Source: JAGTRB01 sp037439685
GTDB lineage: Archaea > Thermoproteota > Bathyarchaeia > TCS64
Assembly: GCA_037439685.1 (NCBI GenBank)
Contig: JBBIVO010000006.1
Location: forward strand, 1-44,324
Length of the DNA: 44,324 nucleotides
Direction: 5' to 3'
The notes under the pieces are model-generated. The model saw nothing but the letters and a program-made list of their open reading frames with translations. It had not been told where the DNA came from and ran no database searches. Below are positions 8,886 through 17,084 of this stretch, piece after piece; the stretch's first letter is position 1, and each line of letters begins with the position of its first letter. A program made the translations under genes and the position numbers.

Positions 8886-9092
8886 CTACCTTATCCTTCT
8901 AGCCTCCCTCTCAGTCTCCCTGAGGAGTAGTATGTCGTTCAGGCGGACGGGGCCCTTAACATTCCTCGAGATTATCCTACCCTTATCCTTCCCCTCGAGG
9001 ATGCGGACCCTAACCTGTATGACCTCCCCTGTCAACCCGGTTCTGCCTAGGATCTGTATCACCTCGGCAGGTGTGAGGACCTCCTCTGACAA
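8886..9092 (-). CDS. rps28e: Ribosomal protein eS28
   Basis: This 68-residue small-subunit protein has an OB-fold core with GRTGLTGEVIQVRVRILEG and the universally conserved tail RNVKGPVRLNDILLLRETEREARR. The start is a TTG at 9092 directly after the TAG of the L7Ae gene, with no intergenic base, so it depends on coupled translation. The stop is TAG. Confidence 0.96.
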   Translation of the reverse strand: MSEEVLTPAEVIQILGRTGLTGEVIQVRVRILEGKDKGRIISRNVKGPVRLNDILLLRETEREARRIR

Positions 9093-9485
9093 CTATTTGA
9101 CCATCCCCCTGAGCTTCGATACTATCTCCTCTATGAGGGCCTTCGCCTCTCCAACCTCCTCTATGGAGGCCGCTGAGGCGTTGACTCCTAGGCCGACGGC
9201 CTCGCCGATCCGCCTCTTATCCGGGACGTAGACGTATGGGGTCTTCCTCTCCTCGCATAGGAGGGGTAGGTGGGCGACCACCTCAGTGGGATCCACGTTC
9301 TCCGCCATCACCACCAGTTTAGCCCTCCCCCTCTCAACGGACTTCGTCGTCTCGTTCACCCCCTTCCTTATCTTCCCCGTATCTGAGGCTATCTTGAGGG
9401 CCTCATATGCGGCCTCGGCTATCTCCTTCGGGACGTTGAACCTCACGTAGAAGGGCTTCGAAGGATCAACATCTCTCCTAGACAT
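9093..9485 (-). CDS. rpl7ae: Ribosomal protein L7Ae (kink-turn binding)
   Basis: It binds kink-turns in 23S rRNA, in C/D and H/ACA guide RNAs and in RNase P RNA. The 130-residue product contains the signature GVNETTKSVERGRAKLVVMAENVDP and the specificity loop region GLGVNASAASI. ATG at 9485 is preferred to the upstream ATG at 9512: it has GGAGATGAG right before it and the product begins MSRRDVDPSKPFYVRF, like relatives. It is the first gene of the operon with S28e, L24e and Ndk. The stop is TAG. Confidence 0.96.
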   Translation of the reverse strand: MSRRDVDPSKPFYVRFNVPKEIAEAAYEALKIASDTGKIRKGVNETTKSVERGRAKLVVMAENVDPTEVVAHLPLLCEERKTPYVYVPDKRRIGEAVGLGVNASAASIEEVGEAKALIEEIVSKLRGMVK

Positions 9486-9526
9486 CTCATCTCCTTCCAG
9501 TGTACCTCTCATACGAGAGGGATCCC

Positions 9527-9534
9527 TTTTAAAC
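9527..9534 (-). promoter_or_regulatory. TATA box of the L7Ae operon
   Basis: GTTTAAAA on the minus strand lies about 45 bases upstream of the L7Ae ATG, in the only space between it and the 3' end of gltX. The call rests on spacing and composition. Confidence 0.45.
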
Positions 9535-9541
9535 CTTGTGC

Positions 9542-11272
9542 TCAGTCGTGGGCGTAGTATGCGAGGAAGGGGTGGGGGTCTTCAACCCTGACGAAGCCGA
9601 ATCGCTCGAACTGGATCATCTCCCCCGGCCTCAGCATCGAGCAGGAGGCCTCTGCCAGGCCCCGTTTAACCGAGGCGTCAGGCATTATCACCCTCGCCTC
9701 CAAGTTCTCCTCCCATGGGAGCCAGTGGATGAATCGGGCCCCGATAATCCTCGCATCTCTGGGGTCTCTGGAGTGGTACCTCGCCTCAACCTCCCCCGCT
9801 CTCAGGCTTAGGATCTGGACGTTGAATAGGCCCATCAGCCTCACCATATCCCCCTCCTTTAGGCCCCTCACGTCGGCCTCGGATATCCAGGCCTTGATGG
9901 CGCCTTCCCTCCTCTTAGCCCTCATCGTCCTCACCCCCCTCTCTGGATGGTCCGGGTGGAGGGGGAGCGCCGCAGAGTGTTCCTCCTCCGCCGACTCGAT
10001 TATTCTGATTGGGGCTGGGTCTGCGACGAAGAAGTATCGGTTGGCGATGGGCTCAACGATCCTTCTGTTCATCGTGGCGAGGATCCCCCAGCTTATGGTG
10101 GCATCGCTCGGCTTAGGCCCCACCTCTATCATCAGCCTCCTTATCGCCTCGGGCTGGATGCCCCTTCTCCTGAGCGCCTTCAGGGTTCCAAGCCTCGGGT
10201 CGTCCCATCCAAGATATGTCCCTCCTTGGACTCCAGCCCTTATCTTCGACTTGCTGAGGACGCCCACCTCCAGCCCCAGCCGCCCCACGCTTAATACCTC
10301 GGGGAACTCCCATCCCATGTGTTCGAAGAGGAACCTCTGCCTTATCGTGTTCACCTCATGCTCCTTCCCCCTGATCACGTGGGATATCCTCATCTCGCGG
10401 TCATCGATGGCGCAGCTGAAGTTGTAGAGGGGCCAGACCCTATACCTTCTCCCCACCCTCGGATGGGGGGTCGTGGATATCCTGAGGGCGGGCCAGTCCC
10501 TCACCGAGGGGTTTGGATGATGGAGGTCCGTCTTTATCCTGACCACGGCCTACCCCTTATCATAGGAGCCGTCGAGCATCCTATCCCACCTCTCGAGGCT
10601 GGCCTCTGGCGGCAGGTCCCTGCAAGGGCATGGGACCCCGGCCAGATATCGCCTCTTGAACTCCGCTGGGGGGCACGTGCAGACGTAGGCGGCCCCCTTC
10701 GAGAGCATCCTCCTCGCATGGGAGTAGTATATCTCCATCCTATCCGACTGGATGTAGACCTCATCGGGCTCGGCGCCTAGCCACCTGAGGTCCTCAAGGA
10801 TAGAGTCGTACATCTCCGGGAGGGGGGCCTTGACCTCTGGTGAGGTATCCTCAAACCTTAAGATGAACCTCCCCCCATACATCTTAGAGTACTCGCTGCA
10901 CAGGATTATGGGCCTTGCACTTCCAAGGTGGAGTGGCCCATCGGGGTTGGGGGCGAACCTGGTCCTCACCTCCCTGAACCTCTCAACGTTCGGCAGGGGC
11001 GGTAACCCCCTCTTCTCGGCCTCTATCTTTGGGGATAGTAGGGTGGGCCAACGCTCCATGAGGGTGGCCCCCTGCCTCTCGAGGGTCCACGTGTTCACCT
11101 CCCCGACTATCCTATCAGCGAGTGGGAGGAGCTCTCTCACCCTCGACCTGAGCTCCGGGCGCTCAGCGATGAGCTTGCTTATGACCGGCCCCGTCTGTGC
11201 CTTCCCACCGTGGAGATAGGCGTTGAGGATGGCGTACTTGAGGAGGCCCTCCTCGATCTCCCCCTCCCTCAT
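9542..11272 (-). CDS. gltX: Glutamyl-tRNA synthetase interrupted by one in-frame TAG
   Basis: It charges tRNA-Glu (and tRNA-Gln where an amidotransferase follows). The 576-codon frame has the archaeal N-terminal helical domain, the HIGH-type motif RFAPNPDGPLHLGSARP, the KMSKS-type motif GVLSKSKIRAGV and the anticodon-binding beta barrels. At codon 241 (10550-10552) the frame has TAG: the text reads MLDGSYDKG-stop-AVVRIKTD, where relatives have GEAVVRIKTD. The frame is otherwise intact on both sides, so a single G-to-T change (GAG to TAG) explains it. The gene is normally essential and single copy, so a sequencing or strain-level error is likely, with natural suppression less so. It sits alone between the L7Ae and isoprenoid operons. 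Confidence 0.9.
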
Positions 11273-11342
11273 CTCCCCTGAACACCCTCGCCTCTAGGAT
11301 GGTTGATCCTTGATCCCGAAGGCTCCCGATATAGGTTTATCC

Positions 11343-12338
11343 TCACCTCCTCCTCTCCACCACATACTCGGCGAGGCTCATCAGGGCCTCCCGCGCATCG
11401 GAGCTCTGGAAGGCCTCTAGGAGGCCTCTAGCCCTCTCCGCATGCCTACGGGCCTCGCTGAGGGTGTACTCTATGGATCCTAGCCTTTCCAGGACCTTCT
11501 TCACCTCCTCTAACTCCTCAACTGAGGCCTCTCTATTTCCAAGAACCCTCTTTATAGCCTCCCTTTCTGAGGGTGAGGCTTTTTTATAGGCGTTGATTAC
11601 GATCAGCGTCTTTTTACCCTCCCTTATGTCGCTTCCCACGGGCTTTCCGAGCTCCTCCTCCCTCGATGTCAGCCCCAGGCAGTCGTCTACGAGCTGGAAG
11701 GCCAGGCCCAGGTTATAGGCGTATCCTCCCAGGAGGTCGGCGGCCTCCGGTGTTCCTCCGCCTATTATCGCCCCGATCTCGGCGCAGGCCTTGAATAGGG
11801 TCGCGGTCTTAAGCCCTATCATCCTGAGGTAATCCTCCTCTGAGACCTCGGATGCCGATGGGAAGGAGATGTCGAGGGTCTGCCCCTCGCATATGGCGAT
11901 GGCGGCCTCCGTCAAGCGCTCCATGCAGCTTAGGATGGTGGTTGGGGGCGATGGGCTCCTTATCAGGGCCTCGTAGACCTTTGCGAAGAGGAGGTCGCCC
12001 GCCGCTATTCCGATGGGGAGGCCCCACCTCACATGGACCGTGGGCACCCCCCTCCTCAGATGGTCGCTGTCCATGATATCGTCATGGATCAGGGTGAAGG
12101 TGTGGAGCATCTCTACGGCTGCCGCGAAGGGTAGGGCGGCCTCCTCCTCACCCCCCACCAGCTCACAGGACTTCAAGACTAGGTAGGGCCTAAGCCTCTT
12201 CCCCCCGGCCTCGATGAGGTGCCTAGCCGCGAGGTAGAGGGCCTCGGGCTCCCTGAATCCCACCAGCCGGTATATGAGGGCGTCGACCCGCGTGGAGGCC
12301 TCCTCCATCTCCCTAAGTACCCTGGGAATGCTCTTCAC
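11343..12338 (-). CDS. idsA: Geranylgeranyl diphosphate synthase (polyprenyl synthase)
   Basis: It condenses IPP with allylic diphosphates to make the C20 precursor of archaeal ether lipids. The 331-residue product has the first Asp-rich motif in LIHDDIMDSDHLRRGVPTVH and a second region QLVDDCLGL. A Phe five residues before the first motif (F-T-L-I-H-DD) is the position that caps chains at C20 in archaeal enzymes, so GGPP is the likely product. It follows the Fni gene by about 60 bases, completing an isoprenoid run on this strand: mevalonate kinase, IPK, IPP isomerase and prenyl synthase. Confidence 0.93.
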   Translation of the reverse strand: MKSIPRVLREMEEASTRVDALIYRLVGFREPEALYLAARHLIEAGGKRLRPYLVLKSCELVGGEEEAALPFAAAVEMLHTFTLIHDDIMDSDHLRRGVPTVHVRWGLPIGIAAGDLLFAKVYEALIRSPSPPTTILSCMERLTEAAIAICEGQTLDISFPSASEVSEEDYLRMIGLKTATLFKACAEIGAIIGGGTPEAADLLGGYAYNLGLAFQLVDDCLGLTSREEELGKPVGSDIREGKKTLIVINAYKKASPSEREAIKRVLGNREASVEELEEVKKVLERLGSIEYTLSEARRHAERARGLLEAFQSSDAREALMSLAEYVVERRR

Positions 12339-12398
12339 AAGGGATACTCAGCCCATGAGGTAGATAAAGGGTTCTGTAATGGTTTCCCCTTTGGCCCT

Positions 12399-13511
12399 TT
12401 AGGGGTTTTTTCCGCCCCTCAGGGAGTAGTCCTCCGGCCTGAAGCCCCTAAGCCGGAGCCACTCCGCCGTCCTCCCCTGGATGATGAGGGGTGCCCTCCT
12501 CAGCTCCTCCACCCTCCTAGAGCCTGTGAGGAACATGACGACCCTGAGCTCCAGTAGCAGCTCATCCACATATTCCTCTAGGGTCCCTCTGCCCCTGATG
12601 GCCCTCTCCAGGAAGGGCTTGGCTAGGCCTACGGCGTCGGCTCCCAATGCGATGGCCTTAGCGGCGTCGAGCCCGGTGCGGATTCCCCCTGAGGCGATGA
12701 CCTTGAGGCTTGTGGATCTGCTGACCTCGACGACGCTGATGGCCGTCGGGATCCCCCAGTATCTGAGGTCTCTGCCGAGGGCCTCCTTGAGCCTCTCCCC
12801 CTCATCCCTAGCTATGTGATGTTCTACGGCGGCCCAGCTGGTTCCGCCGGAGCCGCTGACATCTATCCCCTCAGCCCCGGCCCTCTCGATCTCCACGGCA
12901 TCCTCCAGGGGGACCCCGCACCCCGTCTCCTTCATTATGATGGGCTTCTCCACCTCGCTGGCTATCTCCCGGATCTTCCTCAGGAGGCCTCGATACCTCG
13001 CCTCTCCTCCGACCTGGACCACCTCCTGTAGGGGGTTCATGTGGATGGCCAGTGCATCTGCGTCGATCATCTCGATGCATCTCCTCGCCTCCCTTGGCCC
13101 CCACCCCATAGAGAGCTGGGGGCATCCCAGGTTCCCTATTACGAGGGCCTTGGGGGCCCTATCCCTGACTATCCTGAAGGTCCTCTCCCTGCCGGGTTCC
13201 TCTAGGGCTATCCTCTGGCTTCCAACCCCGATCCCCAGCCCGTATGCCTCTGCCACCTCGGCCAGGGCCTCGTTTATCCCCTCAGCCTCCTCTATCCCAC
13301 CGGTCATGGCGGAGATTATGATGGGGGCTGAGAGCCGCTTGCCGAAGAGGCTGGTCTCAGTCGAGACCTCCTCGAGGTCGATCTCAGGGAGGGCTCTGTG
13401 GATCAGGGAGATGTCCTGGAGGCCTGACGATGCCTCGTTCTGGACATCCTCTTCAAGTACGATCCTCAGATGCCTCCTCTTCCTGTCCTCTATCTCCTTC
13501 GAGGCCTTCAC
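12399..13511 (-). CDS. fni: Type 2 isopentenyl-diphosphate delta-isomerase
   Basis: This FMN- and NADPH-dependent TIM-barrel enzyme interconverts IPP and DMAPP. The 370-residue product shows APIIISAMTGG, GIGVGSQRIALE, NLGCPQL, the glycine-rich VSGSGGTSWA and ASGGIRTGLDAAKAIALGAD near the phosphate site. The GTG start overlaps the TGA of the IPK gene (GTGA), so it is translationally coupled. It supplies DMAPP as primer for the downstream GGPP synthase. The length and motifs match the archaeal family. Confidence 0.96.
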   Translation of the reverse strand: MKASKEIEDRKRRHLRIVLEEDVQNEASSGLQDISLIHRALPEIDLEEVSTETSLFGKRLSAPIIISAMTGGIEEAEGINEALAEVAEAYGLGIGVGSQRIALEEPGRERTFRIVRDRAPKALVIGNLGCPQLSMGWGPREARRCIEMIDADALAIHMNPLQEVVQVGGEARYRGLLRKIREIASEVEKPIIMKETGCGVPLEDAVEIERAGAEGIDVSGSGGTSWAAVEHHIARDEGERLKEALGRDLRYWGIPTAISVVEVSRSTSLKVIASGGIRTGLDAAKAIALGADAVGLAKPFLERAIRGRGTLEEYVDELLLELRVVMFLTGSRRVEELRRAPLIIQGRTAEWLRLRGFRPEDYSLRGGKNP

Positions 13512-14287
13512 CCCACTATCACTGTGCCCCTAACCCTATCACCCCTCAGGGCTCTATAGGTGTTTTGGGGTTTAGAGGCGTTGAATATCAGGACCTCTAC
13601 GCCCGCCTCCGCCGCCTTCGAGGCCTCCGAGACCTTTCCAAGCATCCCTCCCGTCACATCGGTTGTCAGGGCCTCTCCAACCGCCAGTATCTCCCTAAGC
13701 TTGGAGGTTGGAAGGCGCTCTATGAGGCGGGCCTCCGGCACGATCCTTGGGTTGGAGGTGTAAACCCCATCTACATCGACGCCGAACAAGAGCCTGAGGG
13801 CTTTAAGCTCTATGGCGAGGCGGGAGGCGAGCTGGTCCCCCGATAATATGGAGAAGCCCTTAACACGGTCCAGAACCACATCCCCATAGAGGACCGGGAC
13901 CATTCCCCTATCCACCAGGCCTGCGACCATTCCGAAGTCGGCAGATCCTATCCTGCCCCTTTCGGTGGCTATGAAGGAGGAGGGGGATACCCCGATGGCT
14001 GGCACCCCATGGCCCGTCAGGGCCTCCACCACCATCCCGTTGAGTTTAACCATCGCCCCATGGATCCTCGAGACCCCGAGGAGCTGGGCCTCTGAGCAGT
14101 AGCCCTCATCTATCCTATACTGTTTTGCGAGGGGGTGGCCGAAGGAGCCTCCACCATGGACGACGATGAGCCCCCTGGCCCGGGATGATGCGATCTCCCC
14201 AGCTAGCCTCTTCAGGTTCTCCTCATCGGCAGCCATGGCCTTCTCTTTGAAGGTGATGACGCTTCCTCCGAGCTTGAGAACTATCAA
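13508..14287 (-). CDS. ipk: Isopentenyl phosphate kinase
   Basis: This amino-acid-kinase-fold enzyme phosphorylates isopentenyl phosphate to IPP in the archaeal mevalonate pathway. The 259-residue product begins MIVLKLGGSVITFKEK (ATP-binding lysine and glycine-rich loop) and has VVHGGGSFGHPLAKQY, whose His near residue 50-55 is the IPK-specific catalytic histidine that separates it from other kinases of the fold. Later motifs are LYGDVVLD, SGDQLASRLA and DVTGGMLGK. It starts with TTG immediately after the mevalonate kinase stop and overlaps fni by four bases. Confidence 0.95.
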   Translation of the reverse strand: MIVLKLGGSVITFKEKAMAADEENLKRLAGEIASSRARGLIVVHGGGSFGHPLAKQYRIDEGYCSEAQLLGVSRIHGAMVKLNGMVVEALTGHGVPAIGVSPSSFIATERGRIGSADFGMVAGLVDRGMVPVLYGDVVLDRVKGFSILSGDQLASRLAIELKALRLLFGVDVDGVYTSNPRIVPEARLIERLPTSKLREILAVGEALTTDVTGGMLGKVSEASKAAEAGVEVLIFNASKPQNTYRALRGDRVRGTVIVG

Positions 14288-15304
14288 TCAGCCGATCCTC
14301 CTAACCCTCACCCCTTCAGAGGATATCTTTATCCTGATGGGCCTGCCTCCTGACCTCTCGATGGCCTCCTCCACCTTCCCCAAATCGTTCTCCCTCGCGA
14401 GGGCTAACATGCAGCCTCCCCCTCCCGCTCCGGTGAGCTTAGCCCCTAGGGCTCCAGCCCTCCTCGAGGCGTGTACGAGGAGGTCTAGCTCCGGGCTTGA
14501 GACCCCAAGGGAGGAGAGGAGGCCGTGGCTGATGTTCATCAGGGCGCCCATCCTTCGGAGGTCTCCTCTAAGCAGCCTGTCTAGCCCTTGGATGGATATG
14601 CGGCTTAGGAGGTCTATCACCTCTTCCACGGCCTCCCCCTCCAGCTCCAATAGGCCTCTGACCCTTTCCACCATTTGGCGGGTGGACCTTCTGACCCCTG
14701 TATTCCCCAATATGAGGGGTATCTCCCCCTCCAGCTCGTACCTCTCATGCCCTCTTCCCCGCTCATACCTCAGCACCCCTCCATAGGTGGAGACGCTGTT
14801 GTCGATGCCGCTTGGGAGGCCGTGGACTATCTTCTCCCCCTCAAGTGCGAGGTTACATATCTCCTCCCTCGAGAGGCCGCCTTCGAACAGCTCGTTCAGG
14901 GCTGCGGCCGTTGCCACGCAGATGGCGGCTGAGGAGCCCAGGCCCGCGGCTATGGGTATATCGGAGGAGACCTTCAGGTTCACTCCCCCCCTTCGGCCCA
15001 TGTCTCCCATGGTGCGACGAGCCACTGCGTCTATGGCCCTTAGGCTGACCATCCCCCTCATACCGCCCCTAACTGGGGTATAATCCCCATCGTCGAAGAA
15101 GCCGGTTATCCCTAGGTCAACCGCTTCTATTAGGATCCTCTCGTCTCCCCTCCCCTCAGCCCTCACCCTGGCCCTCCTGTCGATGGCTACGGCCACTGCC
15201 GGGCCCCTGTAGACGACGCTGTGCTCCCCGAATAGGATGGCCTTACCTGGCGCCGAGGCCTCCACAGCCATCTCTTTATCGACCGGCCTCGCGGCTAATC
15301 TCAT
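14288..15304 (-). CDS. mvk: Mevalonate kinase
   Basis: This GHMP kinase makes mevalonate 5-phosphate. The 338-residue product carries APGKAILFGEHSVVY, the ATP loop PIAAGLGSSAAICVA and the C-terminal GAKLTGAGGGGCMLAL, all classic for the family. The ATG at 15304 overlaps the TGA of the MEMO gene (ATGA); an internal ATG (MAVEASAPGK) gives a more usual N-terminus and cannot be excluded. It is the first committed isoprenoid gene of this operon. Mevalonate phosphate then needs anhydromevalonate or decarboxylase enzymes, which are not in the window. Confidence 0.96.
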   Translation of the reverse strand: MRLAARPVDKEMAVEASAPGKAILFGEHSVVYRGPAVAVAIDRRARVRAEGRGDERILIEAVDLGITGFFDDGDYTPVRGGMRGMVSLRAIDAVARRTMGDMGRRGGVNLKVSSDIPIAAGLGSSAAICVATAAALNELFEGGLSREEICNLALEGEKIVHGLPSGIDNSVSTYGGVLRYERGRGHERYELEGEIPLILGNTGVRRSTRQMVERVRGLLELEGEAVEEVIDLLSRISIQGLDRLLRGDLRRMGALMNISHGLLSSLGVSSPELDLLVHASRRAGALGAKLTGAGGGGCMLALARENDLGKVEEAIERSGGRPIRIKISSEGVRVRRIG

Positions 15305-16152
15305 CGTAATAGTCTGATGGAGGCGTATCCCACGACCGCGGAGTAGTCCCCAGTCACATCTCCGCTGGTGTGGTATGCCAGAAGCTCAGCCCTCCTCGAG
15401 CCAGCCGCCTTAGAGGCCACTATAGAGGCTGAGACAGGGCCATATCCGCACATGCTTATCCTGTTTCTATAGACCCCCTCCTGGAGGGAGGCCTCGTCCA
15501 AGGATAGGATGCTCTCTATCACCATCATATCCTTCCTCTTAGCAGAGGCTTGGGGCTCATAGTGGGTTAGGTCGGTGGAGGCCACTATCACCGCATCCCT
15601 GTTATAGGATGCTTCCCCTATGGCCCTGCCGACCTCCCTGCTGGAGTCCAGGTCTTGGAGGCCCATGGATATGGGGACAAACCTGAACTCGCCGTAGATG
15701 TACTGGAGGAAGGGAAGCTGGACCTCTATCGAGTGCTCCCTGGAGTGGGCCATCTCGTCTACATCTATCATCTCAGAGGATCTGAGGATGGCCCCGGCCA
15801 GCTCCTCGTCTATCTCAACGTCTCCGAGCGGGGTTCTCCATGCCCCCTCCGCCATGATGGATATCGGGCTCCCCAGCCCGGTGTGGTTAGGGCCTATTAT
15901 TATGATGGATGTTGGCTTAGCCTCGCAGCCCAGGATGTAGTAGCTGTGGGCCGCCACCGGGCCCGAGTAGATGTATCCCGCATGGGGGCAGACGACCGAG
16001 ACGGTCTGCCTCTCCTCCACGGTCCTCTCCGGCGTCCTTCCAGGGCCAAGAGGGTGTTTAAAGGCCTCATATATGGCCCTTCTAAGAGCCTCTTGAGTGG
16101 CTGGATAGAACGACCCTGCCACGTAGGGCCTCCTAACCCTCATAAACATCAA
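15301..16152 (-). CDS. MEMO family protein (AmmeMemoRadiSam system protein B)
   Basis: This 283-residue member of the MEMO superfamily, related to extradiol dioxygenases, keeps the metal-type histidines: VCPHAGYIYSGPVAAHSYY, IGPNHTGLG, SREHSIEVQLPFLQY and ASTDLTHYEP. In archaea it is almost always placed with mevalonate-pathway and rpsB genes, as here, although its biochemical role remains unproven. It lies three bases after S2 and overlaps mvk by four, so it is co-translated with both. The start at 16152 gives MMFMRVRRPYVAGSFYP; the third Met, just before RVRRPYVAG, is equally possible. Confidence 0.93.
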   Translation of the reverse strand: MMFMRVRRPYVAGSFYPATQEALRRAIYEAFKHPLGPGRTPERTVEERQTVSVVCPHAGYIYSGPVAAHSYYILGCEAKPTSIIIIGPNHTGLGSPISIMAEGAWRTPLGDVEIDEELAGAILRSSEMIDVDEMAHSREHSIEVQLPFLQYIYGEFRFVPISMGLQDLDSSREVGRAIGEASYNRDAVIVASTDLTHYEPQASAKRKDMMVIESILSLDEASLQEGVYRNRISMCGYGPVSASIVASKAAGSRRAELLAYHTSGDVTGDYSAVVGYASIRLLR

Positions 16153-16155
16153 CCC

Positions 16156-16767
16156 TTAAAGGGGTGTTTCAAAGTCGTCTATGGATGTGGAGAGATCCCC
16201 TTCGGGTGGGATCTCGCCCCTCTCCCTCTTGACCTCCCTGCAGAGGAGCCAGTAGGCCACGGCTAGGGACCTCCTCCCCTTATTATTTATGGGTATGACG
16301 AGGTCGATCCCCGATAGGGAGTTGTCCGTGCTGCAGAAGGCGATGATGGGCACGCCTATCTTCATCGCCTCATCCACCGCCTGCCTATCCGCAAGGGGGT
16401 CGGTGACGACCAGAGCGACCGGCTCGAAGTAGGTAGGGAGGAGGGGGTTTGTGAAGGTCCCCGATGTGAAGCGCCCCACATATGGGGCGGCCCCTGTAAG
16501 CTCGCAGAACCTTTGGACAGGCGTCCTCCCATAACGCTTTGATGAGGCCACGGCGACCCTTGAGAGGTCCTGCCTCGCAAGGAACCTCGCGGCCACCCTT
16601 ATCTTGGAATTCATCTTCTCAATGTCGAGGATGAAGAGGCCGTCCGGCCTCACCTTGAAGATGTAGGGCCTCATATCCTTCGTCTTGATCCTCGTCCCTA
16701 TATGCACCCCGGCCGAGAGGAGAATCTCCTGCGGCAGTAGCAGGTTCTCAGTCTCTTGAGTTTCCAA
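16156..16767 (-). CDS. rpsB: Ribosomal protein uS2
   Basis: This 203-residue small-subunit protein has GVHIGTRIKTKDMRPYIF, YGRTPVQRF, GRFTSGTFTNP, EPVALVVTDPLADRQAV and PIIAFCSTDNSLSGIDLVIPINNKGR, the diagnostic uS2 blocks. It starts with TTG right after the Rpo10 stop. The rpoN-rpsB-MEMO-mvk order is widespread in archaea; enolase, which often sits between rpoN and rpsB, is absent here. Confidence 0.97.
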   Translation of the reverse strand: METQETENLLLPQEILLSAGVHIGTRIKTKDMRPYIFKVRPDGLFILDIEKMNSKIRVAARFLARQDLSRVAVASSKRYGRTPVQRFCELTGAAPYVGRFTSGTFTNPLLPTYFEPVALVVTDPLADRQAVDEAMKIGVPIIAFCSTDNSLSGIDLVIPINNKGRRSLAVAYWLLCREVKRERGEIPPEGDLSTSIDDFETPL

Positions 16768-16770
16768 CCC

Positions 16771-16995
16771 TTACCCCTCCACATTCCCTAGGGCTCTTCT
16801 CTCCATATAAAACCTGAGGATCTCGTCTATAAGCTCTACATGGGATAGGAGCATCCTCCTACAGCAATATCTCGTGACGCCCAGGTCGTCGAGCACTGCT
16901 CCAGGAGGCTCCCCAGCGGAGACCCGTCTCGCGAACTCCTCCCACTTGTCCCCTATCACCTTTCCGCAGGAGAAGCACCTGACGGGGATGATCAT
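16771..16995 (-). CDS. rpo10: RNA polymerase subunit Rpo10 (RpoN)
   Basis: This 74-residue zinc-binding subunit is needed for polymerase assembly. The marks are PVRCFSCGKVIGDKWEEF (CxxC) and LGVTRYCCRRMLLSHVELIDEILRF (CC pair), exactly as in archaeal Rpo10/Rpb10. It heads the ribosomal-isoprenoid operon. Upstream, GCTTAAGG near 17028-17034 and TTTTTATTCT near 17043-17052 are two possible TATA elements; I cannot choose between them. Confidence 0.97.
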   Translation of the reverse strand: MIIPVRCFSCGKVIGDKWEEFARRVSAGEPPGAVLDDLGVTRYCCRRMLLSHVELIDEILRFYMERRALGNVEG

Positions 16996-17084
16996 GCCCA
17001 GGCTCCAGCTTCCCCCTTAAGCAAACCTTAAGCCTAAGGGATAGAATAAAAACCTTTCATATCTCTTTACCTTCCCAGTTCGCC

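Noticed and set aside
10550..10552. Genome-wide reading of TAG as pyrrolysine
   Set aside because: At least etfA, L7Ae, S28e, ndk and endA end in TAG at the expected protein length, so TAG works as a normal stop in this window.
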